Assembly: GCA_016780435.1 (NCBI GenBank)
Contig: JADHLU010000061.1
Span: 1-6,184, forward strand
DNA length: 6,184 nucleotides
DNA from: Flavobacteriaceae bacterium
Lineage (GTDB): Bacteria > Bacteroidota > Bacteroidia > Flavobacteriales > Flavobacteriaceae
Reading direction: 5' to 3'
The notes below the pieces were generated by a model. It saw nothing but the letters and a program-made list of their open reading frames with translations, did no database searches and was not told where the DNA came from. Each line of letters starts with the position of its first letter. Position 1 is the first letter of the stretch. The translations under genes and the position numbers were made by a program. Shown piece by piece: positions 1-6,072 of the stretch.

Positions 1-560
1 ATTGTTTTGAGCAGATAAAGCGGTATGGTGTTCACCTAAAGATCGTCAACGAACGCCTCAGCAGGCATGGGGATTACCGCAAGTTACCAGACGGAGGGCA
101 CCTCATCACCGTAAATGCAGGCCCTAATCTCTATAGATTTCTTATCACACTCATTCATGAATTAGCTCATTTGGTAGCTTTTATAGAACACGGCCATCGC
201 ATACGGCCTCATGGAAAAGAGTGGAAACAGACTTTTAAGCTGTTAATGCTACCCTTGCTTAATCCGGCCGTTTTTCCAATGGAGTTGTTACCCGCTTTAG
301 CGACCCACTTCAAAAGCCCAAAAGCAAGCAGCAGTGCTGACGCTCATTTAGATCGCGAACTCAGTCGGTACGACGAGACCGTTAGTGGTGTTTTTGTTGA
401 GGAATTACCCGAGGGCGCTTTATTTACTTATCGCGAAAAGCGTATTTTTAAGAAGGGAAGTAAGCGCAGAAAACGCTACGAATGTCTGGAGCTAGAGACC
501 AAAAGAAATTACTTGTTTCAACCTAACGCACGGGTAATGCCCATTAGCGATTATGACTAA
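1..560 (+). CDS. SprT-like zinc metalloprotease domain protein (5' end missing)
   Basis: The reading frame is open from base 3, so the true start lies left of the window; 185 codons plus TAA are visible. The protein is a SprT-like putative zinc-dependent protease, probably cytoplasmic. The zinc site is HELAH at bases 156-170 (visible residues 52-56), with a likely third ligand in the HGKEW motif (His codon 210-212, residue 70). That spacing is typical of the SprT/Spartan fold. Upstream, the KIVNERLSRHGDYRKLP stretch resembles flavobacterial members of about 200 residues, so only a short N-terminal piece is probably missing. The C-terminal part (FKKGSKRRKRYECLELE, then YLFQPNARV) has one cysteine and no four-cysteine zinc ribbon. 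TTG at 171 lies after the HExxH motif and cannot be the start. The stop overlaps the DUF389 start by 8 bp. The family assignment is solid. The substrate is unknown; a DNA-protein crosslink repair role as in eukaryotic Spartan would be extrapolation. Confidence 0.9.
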   Translation, partial: CFEQIKRYGVHLKIVNERLSRHGDYRKLPDGGHLITVNAGPNLYRFLITLIHELAHLVAFIEHGHRIRPHGKEWKQTFKLLMLPLLNPAVFPMELLPALATHFKSPKASSSADAHLDRELSRYDETVSGVFVEELPEGALFTYREKRIFKKGSKRRKRYECLELETKRNYLFQPNARVMPISDYD

Positions 561-1971
561 TCAAGAAGAACAAATTAAAGAAAACGCCAAGGGTTTTTGG
601 CAGAGTATTTCGGTCTTTCTGAAAGAGCTATTGGATATTCGCACCAATACCGACATGCAGACCACGCGCGATTCAATTATTGCCGACATACCCTTTAAAG
701 GGCACACCTCGTGGATTCTAATCAGTTCTATTTTCATCGCTTCTATTGGTTTGAACGCCAATTCTACAGCGGTAGTTATTGGTGCGATGCTTATTTCTCC
801 GCTTATGGGTCCGATCTTAGGATTAGGGTTTTCATTGGCAACCAACGATATTGACTTACTCAACCGCTCCCTTAAAAACTTTTTGGTCATGGTGGGGCTT
901 TCAGTGGTAACGGCCTACTTGTTTTTCGCCCTATTTCCTCTGCGCGATGAATCTTCTGAACTACTTGCGCGCGTGCGCCCTGATATTCGCGACGTGCTTA
1001 TCGGTTTTTTTGGCGGAGTCGCCCTTGTAGTTGCCCGAGCCAAAAAAGGAACCATTGCCAGTGTAATCTTTGGGGTGGCAATCGCGACCGCTCTTATGCC
1101 TCCTCTCTGCACGGTTGGTTTCGGATTGGCGGTGGGTAACTGGAGCTACGCGCTAGGCGCCCTTTACCTTTTTCTTATCAACACCATCTTTATCGCCTTG
1201 GCCACCTTTGTAGTGATCAAGTATTTGAAGTTTCCAATGGAGCGCTATGCGAATTCAACGCGAAGAAGATTGATCTCTAGAATAGCCTATGTACTCAGTC
1301 TAATCGTCATGATTCCAGCTGCCTATACGTTCTATGGAGTGCTCCAAGAATCGCTTTTTAGGCGCGATGCGCAGGCCTTTTTGAAAGAGACCATTGAGCT
1401 GTATCCCTTTGAAGGCAACGGGGTGTACAGGCGCGATTTTTCTACCCTAAATTACAACCGAGGCGAATCGCCTGAGATAAGTGTGATGGTTTTGGGCGAT
1501 GAGGTGATTCCACAAGAGGTAATCAAGACCTGGAAGGTAAAACAACAACAATACGATAGGCTGCGCGAGGCTAACTTTGAGGTGCTGCAGGCCAATCAAG
1601 AAGATGCTGAGGCCCAATTCAACTATGTAATGGAGCTATACGAGAGTAAAAAGAGCGAGTTGATTTCTAAAGACAGGCAGATTCAGCTGCTGGAGCAAGA
1701 GCTCGATCGAATGAGTCGGTCAGGGGCCTTACAACTGCCTTTTGAGCAGATCAAAAGCGAATTGGTCTTAGCTTTTCCTCAGCTGAAAACCTTGAGCTAC
1801 GGGTCTAAAATTGAGACCGATTTTCAGCGACAAGACACGCTTCAGGTATTTGAGGTGAGTTGGTTAGAAACTACGAGTTTAGTGGACAGACAAGGCCTTT
1901 CTGAACGTCTTGAACTCTGGTTAAAAACTCGCCTTCAAGAGCAAAATATCCTACTTCAGCAGAAAGATTAG
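553..1971 (+). CDS. DUF389 family integral membrane protein with coiled-coil C-terminal domain
   Basis: This 472-residue protein carries the DUF389 (TIGR00341-type) hydrophobic domain, whose biochemical role is not established. Residues 1-47 are hydrophilic. About seven hydrophobic segments follow, near 52-68, 72-95, 108-129, 146-161, 166-190, 197-222 and 241-262. The family's glycine-rich signatures are visible: NANSTAVVIGAMLISPLMGP (69-88), GFFGGVALVVARAKKGTIAS (151-170) and GVAIATALMPPLCTVGFGLA (174-193). After the last membrane segment come about 200 soluble residues. They include a predicted coiled coil at roughly 325-387, rich in Gln, Glu, Lys and Leu, and then a small globular-looking end. 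The ATG at 553 sits inside the end of the SprT-like gene in another frame (ATGACTAA), which suggests translational coupling in one transcript. The TAG stop overlaps the stop of the convergent ATPase gene. Family membership is confident; transport or sensing is only a guess from the architecture. Confidence 0.9.
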   Translation: MTNQEEQIKENAKGFWQSISVFLKELLDIRTNTDMQTTRDSIIADIPFKGHTSWILISSIFIASIGLNANSTAVVIGAMLISPLMGPILGLGFSLATNDIDLLNRSLKNFLVMVGLSVVTAYLFFALFPLRDESSELLARVRPDIRDVLIGFFGGVALVVARAKKGTIASVIFGVAIATALMPPLCTVGFGLAVGNWSYALGALYLFLINTIFIALATFVVIKYLKFPMERYANSTRRRLISRIAYVLSLIVMIPAAYTFYGVLQESLFRRDAQAFLKETIELYPFEGNGVYRRDFSTLNYNRGESPEISVMVLGDEVIPQEVIKTWKVKQQQYDRLREANFEVLQANQEDAEAQFNYVMELYESKKSELISKDRQIQLLEQELDRMSRSGALQLPFEQIKSELVLAFPQLKTLSYGSKIETDFQRQDTLQVFEVSWLETTSLVDRQGLSERLELWLKTRLQEQNILLQQKD

Positions 1972-2744
1972 GGCGCCAAGTTGGCCCTCTCTTGATAGAC
2001 CTTTCGAACGTTTTTGTACAATTCTGAAGCGTACACAAACTCGCTGATGGCCTGATTGTCGGTGACGAATATCTCTTCTTTTGTGCCTTGCCAGGCTAGT
2101 TTGCCTTCTTTGAGAAAGACGATTTTTTCTCCTATCTGCATCACCGAATTCATATCGTGTGTATTGATCAGCGTAGTGATGTCATACTCTCGGGTAATCT
2201 CTTGAATGAGGTCGTCAATCAGAATAGCCGTTCTCGGATCTAAGCCCGAGTTGGGCTCGTCGCAGAATAGGTATTTCGGATTCATCACAATAGCCCTAGC
2301 GATGGCCACCCTTTTCTTCATTCCTCCAGATAGTTCTGCAGGATATTTATGGTGGGCGTCTATCAGGTTTACGCGGTCTAATACCCGATCGACTTGTTCT
2401 TTCTTTTCTTTTGCTGAATAGGTGGTGAACATCTGCAAGGGGAAGCAAACGTTTTCGGCCACCGTCATTGAATCAAACAGCGCACTTCCTTGAAATACCA
2501 TTCCCATGGCCTTTCTTAACTCGCGTTGCTCGTTGCGTTCTAGCTCGTCCAAGTAGATCCCGTCAAATGTGATACGCCCGGAATCGGGTTGGTGCAGTCC
2601 GATGAGTGATTTTAAGAACACCGTTTTTCCGGATCCGCTCTGGCCGATAATCAAGTTAGTCTTGCCGCGCTCAAACGAAGTACTCACGTCGTTTAGAACG
2701 TTCACGCCTGTGAAGGATTTTGATAAGTGCTCTACCTTAATCAT
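1968..2744 (-). CDS. mlaF: MlaF-type ABC transporter ATPase
   Basis: This 258-residue ATPase is the cytoplasmic energy-supplying subunit of an MlaE/MlaF (MCE-type) lipid transporter. All nucleotide-binding motifs are intact: Walker A GQSGSGKT (34-41), Q-loop Gln85 in VFQGSALF, signature LSGGMKKR (138-145), Walker B YLFCDEP with catalytic Glu163, D-loop SGLDP (166-170) and switch His196 in INTHDMNS. The GSALFDSMTVAENV stretch and THDMNSVMQIGEKI resemble MlaF more than other ABC importers, and the length is normal. The ATG follows the permease's TAG stop directly (TAGATG), so the two genes are almost certainly co-translated. No Shine-Dalgarno sequence is visible in the permease's last codons, as is usual in Bacteroidota. 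The stop (TAA on the minus strand) overlaps the DUF389 stop by 4 bp. In E. coli, Mla maintains outer-membrane lipid asymmetry by moving phospholipids; that this pair does the same is inferred from family. Confidence 0.93.
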   Translation of the reverse strand: MIKVEHLSKSFTGVNVLNDVSTSFERGKTNLIIGQSGSGKTVFLKSLIGLHQPDSGRITFDGIYLDELERNEQRELRKAMGMVFQGSALFDSMTVAENVCFPLQMFTTYSAKEKKEQVDRVLDRVNLIDAHHKYPAELSGGMKKRVAIARAIVMNPKYLFCDEPNSGLDPRTAILIDDLIQEITREYDITTLINTHDMNSVMQIGEKIVFLKEGKLAWQGTKEEIFVTDNQAISEFVYASELYKNVRKVYQERANLAP

Positions 2745-3512
2745 CTATCCGAGTAATAGTTGAGTGAGTATATAATTGATAATAATAATCACAACACTGG
2801 TCCATACGAAAGACACTGTTGACGCTTTACCGACTTCTAAGGCTCCGCCTTTTAAATAATAGCCGTGGTAGGCTGGAAGGGTGGCAATAATTACGGCAAA
2901 AACAAGAGACTTTATAAAGGCATAGGTAACGTGAAAAGGCACGAAATCTTCTTGAATTCCGGCAATAAAGTCTGCGGTGGGTGCGTAGTCTCCAAATACA
3001 GCGGCAGCCCATCCTCCGAAGATACCCGTATACATGGCTATAGCTATGGCAAAAGGGTAAAATAGCATCGCTATAAGTTTTGGAAAGATGAGGTAATTGA
3101 CCGAATTGACCCCCATAACTTCAAGGGCGTCTATTTGTTCGGTTACGCGCATTGTTCCTATGCTTGAAGTAATATAGGATCCGACCTTTCCGACCATAAT
3201 CACAGAAATAAATGTAGGGGCGAATTCTAGAATTACCGATTGACGGGTGGCGAAGCCTATGAGACTTTTAGGTAAAAAAGGAGAGGTGAGGTTAAGGGCT
3301 GTTTGTATGGTAACTACTCCACCAATAAAGAAGGAGATGAAGATAATGATACCTAAAGAATTGAAAATCAATTCGTCAATCTCTTTGAGAATGAGGCCCT
3401 TCATGACACTCCACTTCGTAGGCTTCCTGAAAATTTCTACGAGCATTAGACCGTAGCGTCCGACTTCTTCTATATAGCGCATAGCACTCAAAAATACGTT
3501 TTTTGATAGCAT
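2745..3512 (-). CDS. mlaE: MlaE-type ABC transporter permease
   Basis: This 255-residue inner-membrane permease belongs to the MlaE (DUF140) family, the transmembrane partner of MlaF. The family hallmark runs from about residue 96 to 132: EFAPTFISVIMVGKVGS, then SIGTMRVTEQIDALEVMGV. A C-terminal ALEVGKASTVSFVWTSV stretch (225-241) is also typical. Hydrophobic segments lie near 48-72, 94-115, 143-173, 195-215 and 232-254, preceded by an amphipathic N-terminal region (IGRY-like, 13-30) that is normal for MlaE. Two starts are possible. The ATG at 3512-3510 gives the full length. The ATG at 3482-3480 (Met11, MRYIEEVGRY) matches the N-terminus I recall for flavobacterial homologues and may be the real one. 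The gene is first in a two-gene unit with the ATPase (0-bp spacing) and diverges from pafA across 63 bp. No MCE-domain (MlaD-like) gene is adjacent. Confidence 0.92.
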   Translation of the reverse strand: MLSKNVFLSAMRYIEEVGRYGLMLVEIFRKPTKWSVMKGLILKEIDELIFNSLGIIIFISFFIGGVVTIQTALNLTSPFLPKSLIGFATRQSVILEFAPTFISVIMVGKVGSYITSSIGTMRVTEQIDALEVMGVNSVNYLIFPKLIAMLFYPFAIAIAMYTGIFGGWAAAVFGDYAPTADFIAGIQEDFVPFHVTYAFIKSLVFAVIIATLPAYHGYYLKGGALEVGKASTVSFVWTSVVIIIINYILTQLLLG

Positions 3513-3575
3513 TTAACGTTGAATTACCCTTACTCATTCGCTTAAATTGTAGCTTCGTAAAAATTCATTACCCCC
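3513..3575. promoter_or_regulatory. Divergent promoter region between mlaE-type permease and pafA
   Basis: These 63 bp are the only substantial non-coding DNA in the window and lie between two divergent genes, so both transcripts should start here. On the + strand, TAGCTTCG at 3550-3557 matches the Bacteroidota -7 element TAnnTTTG at all but one fixed position, but no TTG stands at the expected -33 distance. A second reading pairs TTG at 3519-3521 with TTAAATTG at 3542-3549 (20-bp spacer, two mismatches). TAAAA at 3558-3562, 13 bp before the pafA ATG, could act as the A-rich initiation signal seen in flavobacteria. The minus strand has no convincing -7 match. No PhoB-like repeated box was recognised. 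The promoter role follows from gene layout; the exact elements are tentative. Confidence 0.4.
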
Positions 3576-5210
3576 ATGAAAAAAGTTCTATTTTTTGCCT
3601 TTGGTTTTTGGGCGTTTACCGTGAGCGCTCAAGAAGAGAAACCCTTTGAGGCGCCCAAGTTGATCGTAGGTATTGTTGTGGATCAAATGCGATTTGATTA
3701 CCTCACCCGTTTTTGGGACCGCTATTCAGAGGATGGATTTAAGCGGATGGTAAACCAGGGCTTTAATGCCAAGAACCACCACTTCAACTATATTCCAACG
3801 TCAACTGGGCCTGGACACGCCTCATTATATACAGGAGCAACTCCTTCGGTTCACGGCATTTTGGGTAATAATTGGTACGATAAGTTTGCCAAAGAAATCG
3901 TCTATTGCGCGGGAGACTCGGCTTACCCTGCCTTGGGTACGGAGAATAAAAGTGGAATGGCTCCGACCCGAATGCTGGCTACAACCATAACCGACCAGTT
4001 ACGCATTCATTATCAGTTCAAATCTAAGGTCATAGCCGTTTCTCTAAAAGATCGAGGTGCCGTTCTTCCGGGCGGGCACACGGCTAATGCGGCCTATTGG
4101 TACGAAGGCGGATCAACTGGAGATTGGATCTCATCGACCTACTACATGGATGAGCTGCCCAAGTGGGTTCAGAAATACAATAAGTCTAAAGCCGTGGATC
4201 GCTATAAGCAGGTTTGGGAAACCTTAGAGCCCCTAGACACCTACACGGAGAGTGGATCAGACCGGAACGACTATGAGGGTCTCTCAAATGGAGAAGAGCA
4301 CAGCGGATTTCCGCACCACATTGATAAACTCTGGGATCAAAACGGGGCCTTTTCTAGCCTCTCGGCCACCCCTTTCGGTAACAGTATTCTCACCGATTTT
4401 GCGCTTGAGGCCTTAACTCAAGAAGAATTGGGTGCAGATGAGATTCCTGATTTTCTGGCCATCAGCTATTCTTCAACCGACTATGTAGGTCATAAGTACG
4501 GAGTGAATTCGGTTGAGGTTCAAGACACTTACATGCGCCTTGATCTCGAACTGGCTCGATTGTTTAGTCAATTAGATCAGACGGTAGGCGAAGGAGAGTA
4601 CATGGTATTCTTAACTGCAGATCACGGAGCGGTTCATGTTCCGGCCTTTTTAAGCGATCACAACATTCCTTCGGGTTACATCGACTCGAAAGCATTCATG
4701 CAGTCGCTGCACAAACTCATAGAAGACCGCTACGGGCGTATTGATATACTCGAGAATCTAAGCTACAACGAGCTCTTTTTGAATCACGCTTTAATCAATG
4801 AGCTAGGCCTTGATTTACGTTCGGTTCGCGAGAATATAGCCGACATGGTGCTCACCTTGCCTTTAGTTGAGCAGGTGTTCACCGCCCACGACATAGAACG
4901 ACTAGGTTCGGCCAGCGGCATGAAGGAGCTTGTTCGTAACGGACACAACCCTAAGCGATCAGGTGATGTGATATACACTCTACAGCCCGCCTACATTTCA
5001 TACGGTAAAACCGGATCTACTCACGGATCTCCGCATATTTACGACACCCACGTTCCGCTTTTGTTTTTCGGAGCTGGCATACCCGAAGGAGAGTCTACAG
5101 GAGAGCGCACAGAAATTCCTGATATCGCTCCTACACTCGCTGTTCTCTTGGGCATAGGAATGCCAAACGGAACAACCGGTACGCCTATCGAAGATTTAAT
5201 CGAAGATTAA
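3576..5210 (+). CDS. pafA: PafA-type secreted alkaline phosphatase
   Basis: This 544-residue enzyme hydrolyses phosphate monoesters and belongs to the PafA branch of the alkaline phosphatase superfamily. Its length matches the well-studied Elizabethkingia PafA. An N-terminal signal peptide (MKKVLFFAFGFWAFTVSA, probable cleavage after Ala18) sends it to the periplasm or beyond. The two-zinc site and catalytic residues are all present: Asp36 (VVDQ), nucleophile Thr77 in TSTGPGH, Asn98 in GNNW, the phosphate-contacting pair Lys158 and Arg160 in SLKDRGA, Asp302 and His306 in TDYVGHKYG, Asp349 and His350 in ADHG, and His483 in STHGSPH. These correspond to Elizabethkingia T79, N100, K162, R164, D305, H309, D352, H353 and H486. 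The Lys/Arg pair separates PafA-type monoesterases from phosphodiesterase relatives. Known PafA enzymes resist inhibition by phosphate; that this one does is inferred. The gene appears to be a single-gene unit, ends with a 12-bp tandem repeat and overlaps the convergent glycosyltransferase stop by 4 bp. Confidence 0.95.
   Translation: MKKVLFFAFGFWAFTVSAQEEKPFEAPKLIVGIVVDQMRFDYLTRFWDRYSEDGFKRMVNQGFNAKNHHFNYIPTSTGPGHASLYTGATPSVHGILGNNWYDKFAKEIVYCAGDSAYPALGTENKSGMAPTRMLATTITDQLRIHYQFKSKVIAVSLKDRGAVLPGGHTANAAYWYEGGSTGDWISSTYYMDELPKWVQKYNKSKAVDRYKQVWETLEPLDTYTESGSDRNDYEGLSNGEEHSGFPHHIDKLWDQNGAFSSLSATPFGNSILTDFALEALTQEELGADEIPDFLAISYSSTDYVGHKYGVNSVEVQDTYMRLDLELARLFSQLDQTVGEGEYMVFLTADHGAVHVPAFLSDHNIPSGYIDSKAFMQSLHKLIEDRYGRIDILENLSYNELFLNHALINELGLDLRSVRENIADMVLTLPLVEQVFTAHDIERLGSASGMKELVRNGHNPKRSGDVIYTLQPAYISYGKTGSTHGSPHIYDTHVPLLFFGAGIPEGESTGERTEIPDIAPTLAVLLGIGMPNGTTGTPIEDLIED
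5187..5210 (+). repeat. 12-bp tandem duplication at the 3' end of pafA
   Basis: Two adjacent 12-bp units, ATCGAAGATTTA (5187-5198) and ATCGAAGATTAA (5199-5210), differ at one base. The first encodes Ile-Glu-Asp-Leu and the second Ile-Glu-Asp-stop, so the protein ends IEDLIED. The repeat is in frame with pafA, and its second copy supplies both pafA's stop and the TTAA shared with the convergent gene's stop. Confidence 0.75.
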
Positions 5211-6067
5211 TTCGAACGTTTTCCTGCGAGCTTGCTCCACAGTTTTGTGTAGCGCACCCGCAACAGGTCACGCTGCGCCTGGTCATCGACCAGGCGCAGC
5301 TCTTTTTGGCTTGCGCGGCAGTAGCCGCGCAAGAGCAAAATAAACAGCGATAGGCTACGTTTGCGCCAGGCCATTTTCAGCGCGCTCATTAGACTAATAA
5401 ATAAGTCATAACCGATCTGGTAATAGCTTTCTCCTCGTTTGAGGTAATAGTCCTTGGTTGCGTATTCGTCACTAGTGGGACGCATGTGCTCAACTATCAG
5501 GCCGGGATTGGTCTCGACCTTAAACCCCCTAGCCTCGGCGAGTAGCGTGTCTATGCTGTCCCATCCCAGGCAAGGGACTAGGCCCCCAATGGCCTGAAAG
5601 CACGATTTCGAGTATAGTTTCAGTGGGCCTCGAACGTGATCGGTATTCGCTACGGCCTCGTACTGTAGCTGCTCATTTTTTTTGATGTATAGCAGGCCAG
5701 AATATATGCCCAAATGGGGCTGCTGCTCAAAAGCCCTTATGCAGGTTTCAAAATAGGTGGGGGGCAGCAGTATATCGGCGTCAAATTTTCCGATTAGATC
5801 GTACCCTTTTAGGGTTGATAGGCCAAAGTTAAATGCATGGATCACTTTAGCCCCTGGCGATTTAGAGTGATCACCTGAGCGGTGAATGAGTTTAATGAAG
5901 GGATGGGCACGGGCGAATGCCTCGGCGATTTTGGGGCTTTCATCTGTGCTAGAATCGTTAACGAGCAGCAACGAGTCTGGCCTTCTGTGCTGAGCGACAA
6001 AACTATCTAGCGTGCGTTTAAGATGGGCAGCTTCATTGTGAAAGGGAAGAATGATGCTGACCTGCAT
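5207..6067 (-). CDS. Family 2 glycosyltransferase
   Basis: This 286-residue GT-A fold enzyme of family GT2 should transfer a sugar from a nucleotide-sugar donor; donor and acceptor cannot be read from sequence. The start MQVSIILPFHNEAAHLKRTL is the standard GT2 opening, which supports the ATG at 6067-6065. Donor-binding residues appear as VNDSSTD (36-42) and the metal-binding DxD as FDADIL (Asp96, Asp98). An IGGLVPCLGWDSID stretch (160-173) supplies the likely acidic catalytic base (Asp170 or Asp173). A conserved-looking EHMRP (193-197) and a Tyr/Gly-rich YYLKRGESYYQIGYD (207-221) follow, as in bacterial GT2 proteins of unassigned specificity. Residues 222-248 are amphipathic rather than clearly membrane-spanning, so the enzyme is probably cytoplasmic and perhaps peripherally membrane-bound. 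It lies 5 bp after a FabH-like gene, which hints at a lipid-linked substrate. Its last 45 codons contain two strong hairpins, one being the opposite-strand pafA terminator. Confidence 0.88.
   Translation of the reverse strand: MQVSIILPFHNEAAHLKRTLDSFVAQHRRPDSLLLVNDSSTDESPKIAEAFARAHPFIKLIHRSGDHSKSPGAKVIHAFNFGLSTLKGYDLIGKFDADILLPPTYFETCIRAFEQQPHLGIYSGLLYIKKNEQLQYEAVANTDHVRGPLKLYSKSCFQAIGGLVPCLGWDSIDTLLAEARGFKVETNPGLIVEHMRPTSDEYATKDYYLKRGESYYQIGYDLFISLMSALKMAWRKRSLSLFILLLRGYCRASQKELRLVDDQAQRDLLRVRYTKLWSKLAGKRSN
5272..5307 (+). terminator. Intrinsic terminator for pafA inside the convergent gene
   Basis: A perfect 13-bp inverted repeat (arms 5272-5284 and 5288-5300, 10 of 13 pairs G-C) closes a 3-nt loop (ATC). 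On the + strand it is followed immediately by TCTTTTT (5301-5307), the classic rho-independent layout. It starts 62 bp after the pafA stop, so it would end the pafA transcript while sitting antisense within codons for ELRLVDDQAQ of the glycosyltransferase. On the minus strand no T-run follows the stem, so it should act in the pafA direction only. Confidence 0.75.
5310..5333. repeat. Second perfect hairpin just after the pafA terminator
   Basis: A 10-bp perfect inverted repeat (arms 5310-5319 and 5324-5333, loop AGTA) begins 2 bp after the T-run of the terminator. It is G-C rich (CTTGCGCGGC) and lies wholly in the glycosyltransferase coding sequence. Neither strand has a T-run after it, so it is not itself an intrinsic terminator. 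It could be a back-up barrier to read-through or 3' exonucleases, or simply a coding coincidence (RGYCRAS codons). Confidence 0.5.
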
Positions 6068-6072
6068 ATGTT

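Noticed and set aside
171..560. Start of the SprT-like gene at TTG 171
   Set aside because: The frame is open to the left edge, and the zinc-binding HELAH motif (156-170) lies before this codon, so a start here would remove the active site.
561..1112. Minus-strand open frames under the DUF389 gene
   Set aside because: Antisense shadows of a well-supported membrane protein; translated products have no domain features.
1970..1988. Possible terminator hairpin AGGGC...GCCCT at the DUF389/ATPase junction
   Set aside because: The stem is only 5 bp with a 9-nt loop, and the flanking T-rich stretches are short and interrupted on both strands; too weak to call.
2827..3065. Open frames in other phases and on the opposite strand within the permease gene
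   Set aside because: They overlap a strongly conserved MlaE coding sequence, show no recognisable domain, and are ordinary by-products of its codon composition.
3223..3234. 12-bp perfect palindrome AATTCTAGAATT
   Set aside because: It lies in codons for the conserved ILEFAP motif of the permease; no spacing or partner suggests an operator, so chance is the better explanation.
5151..5164. Small hairpin GGCAT-AGGA-ATGCC near the end of pafA as a terminator for the glycosyltransferase transcript
   Set aside because: Only 5 bp and not followed by a T-run on the minus strand.
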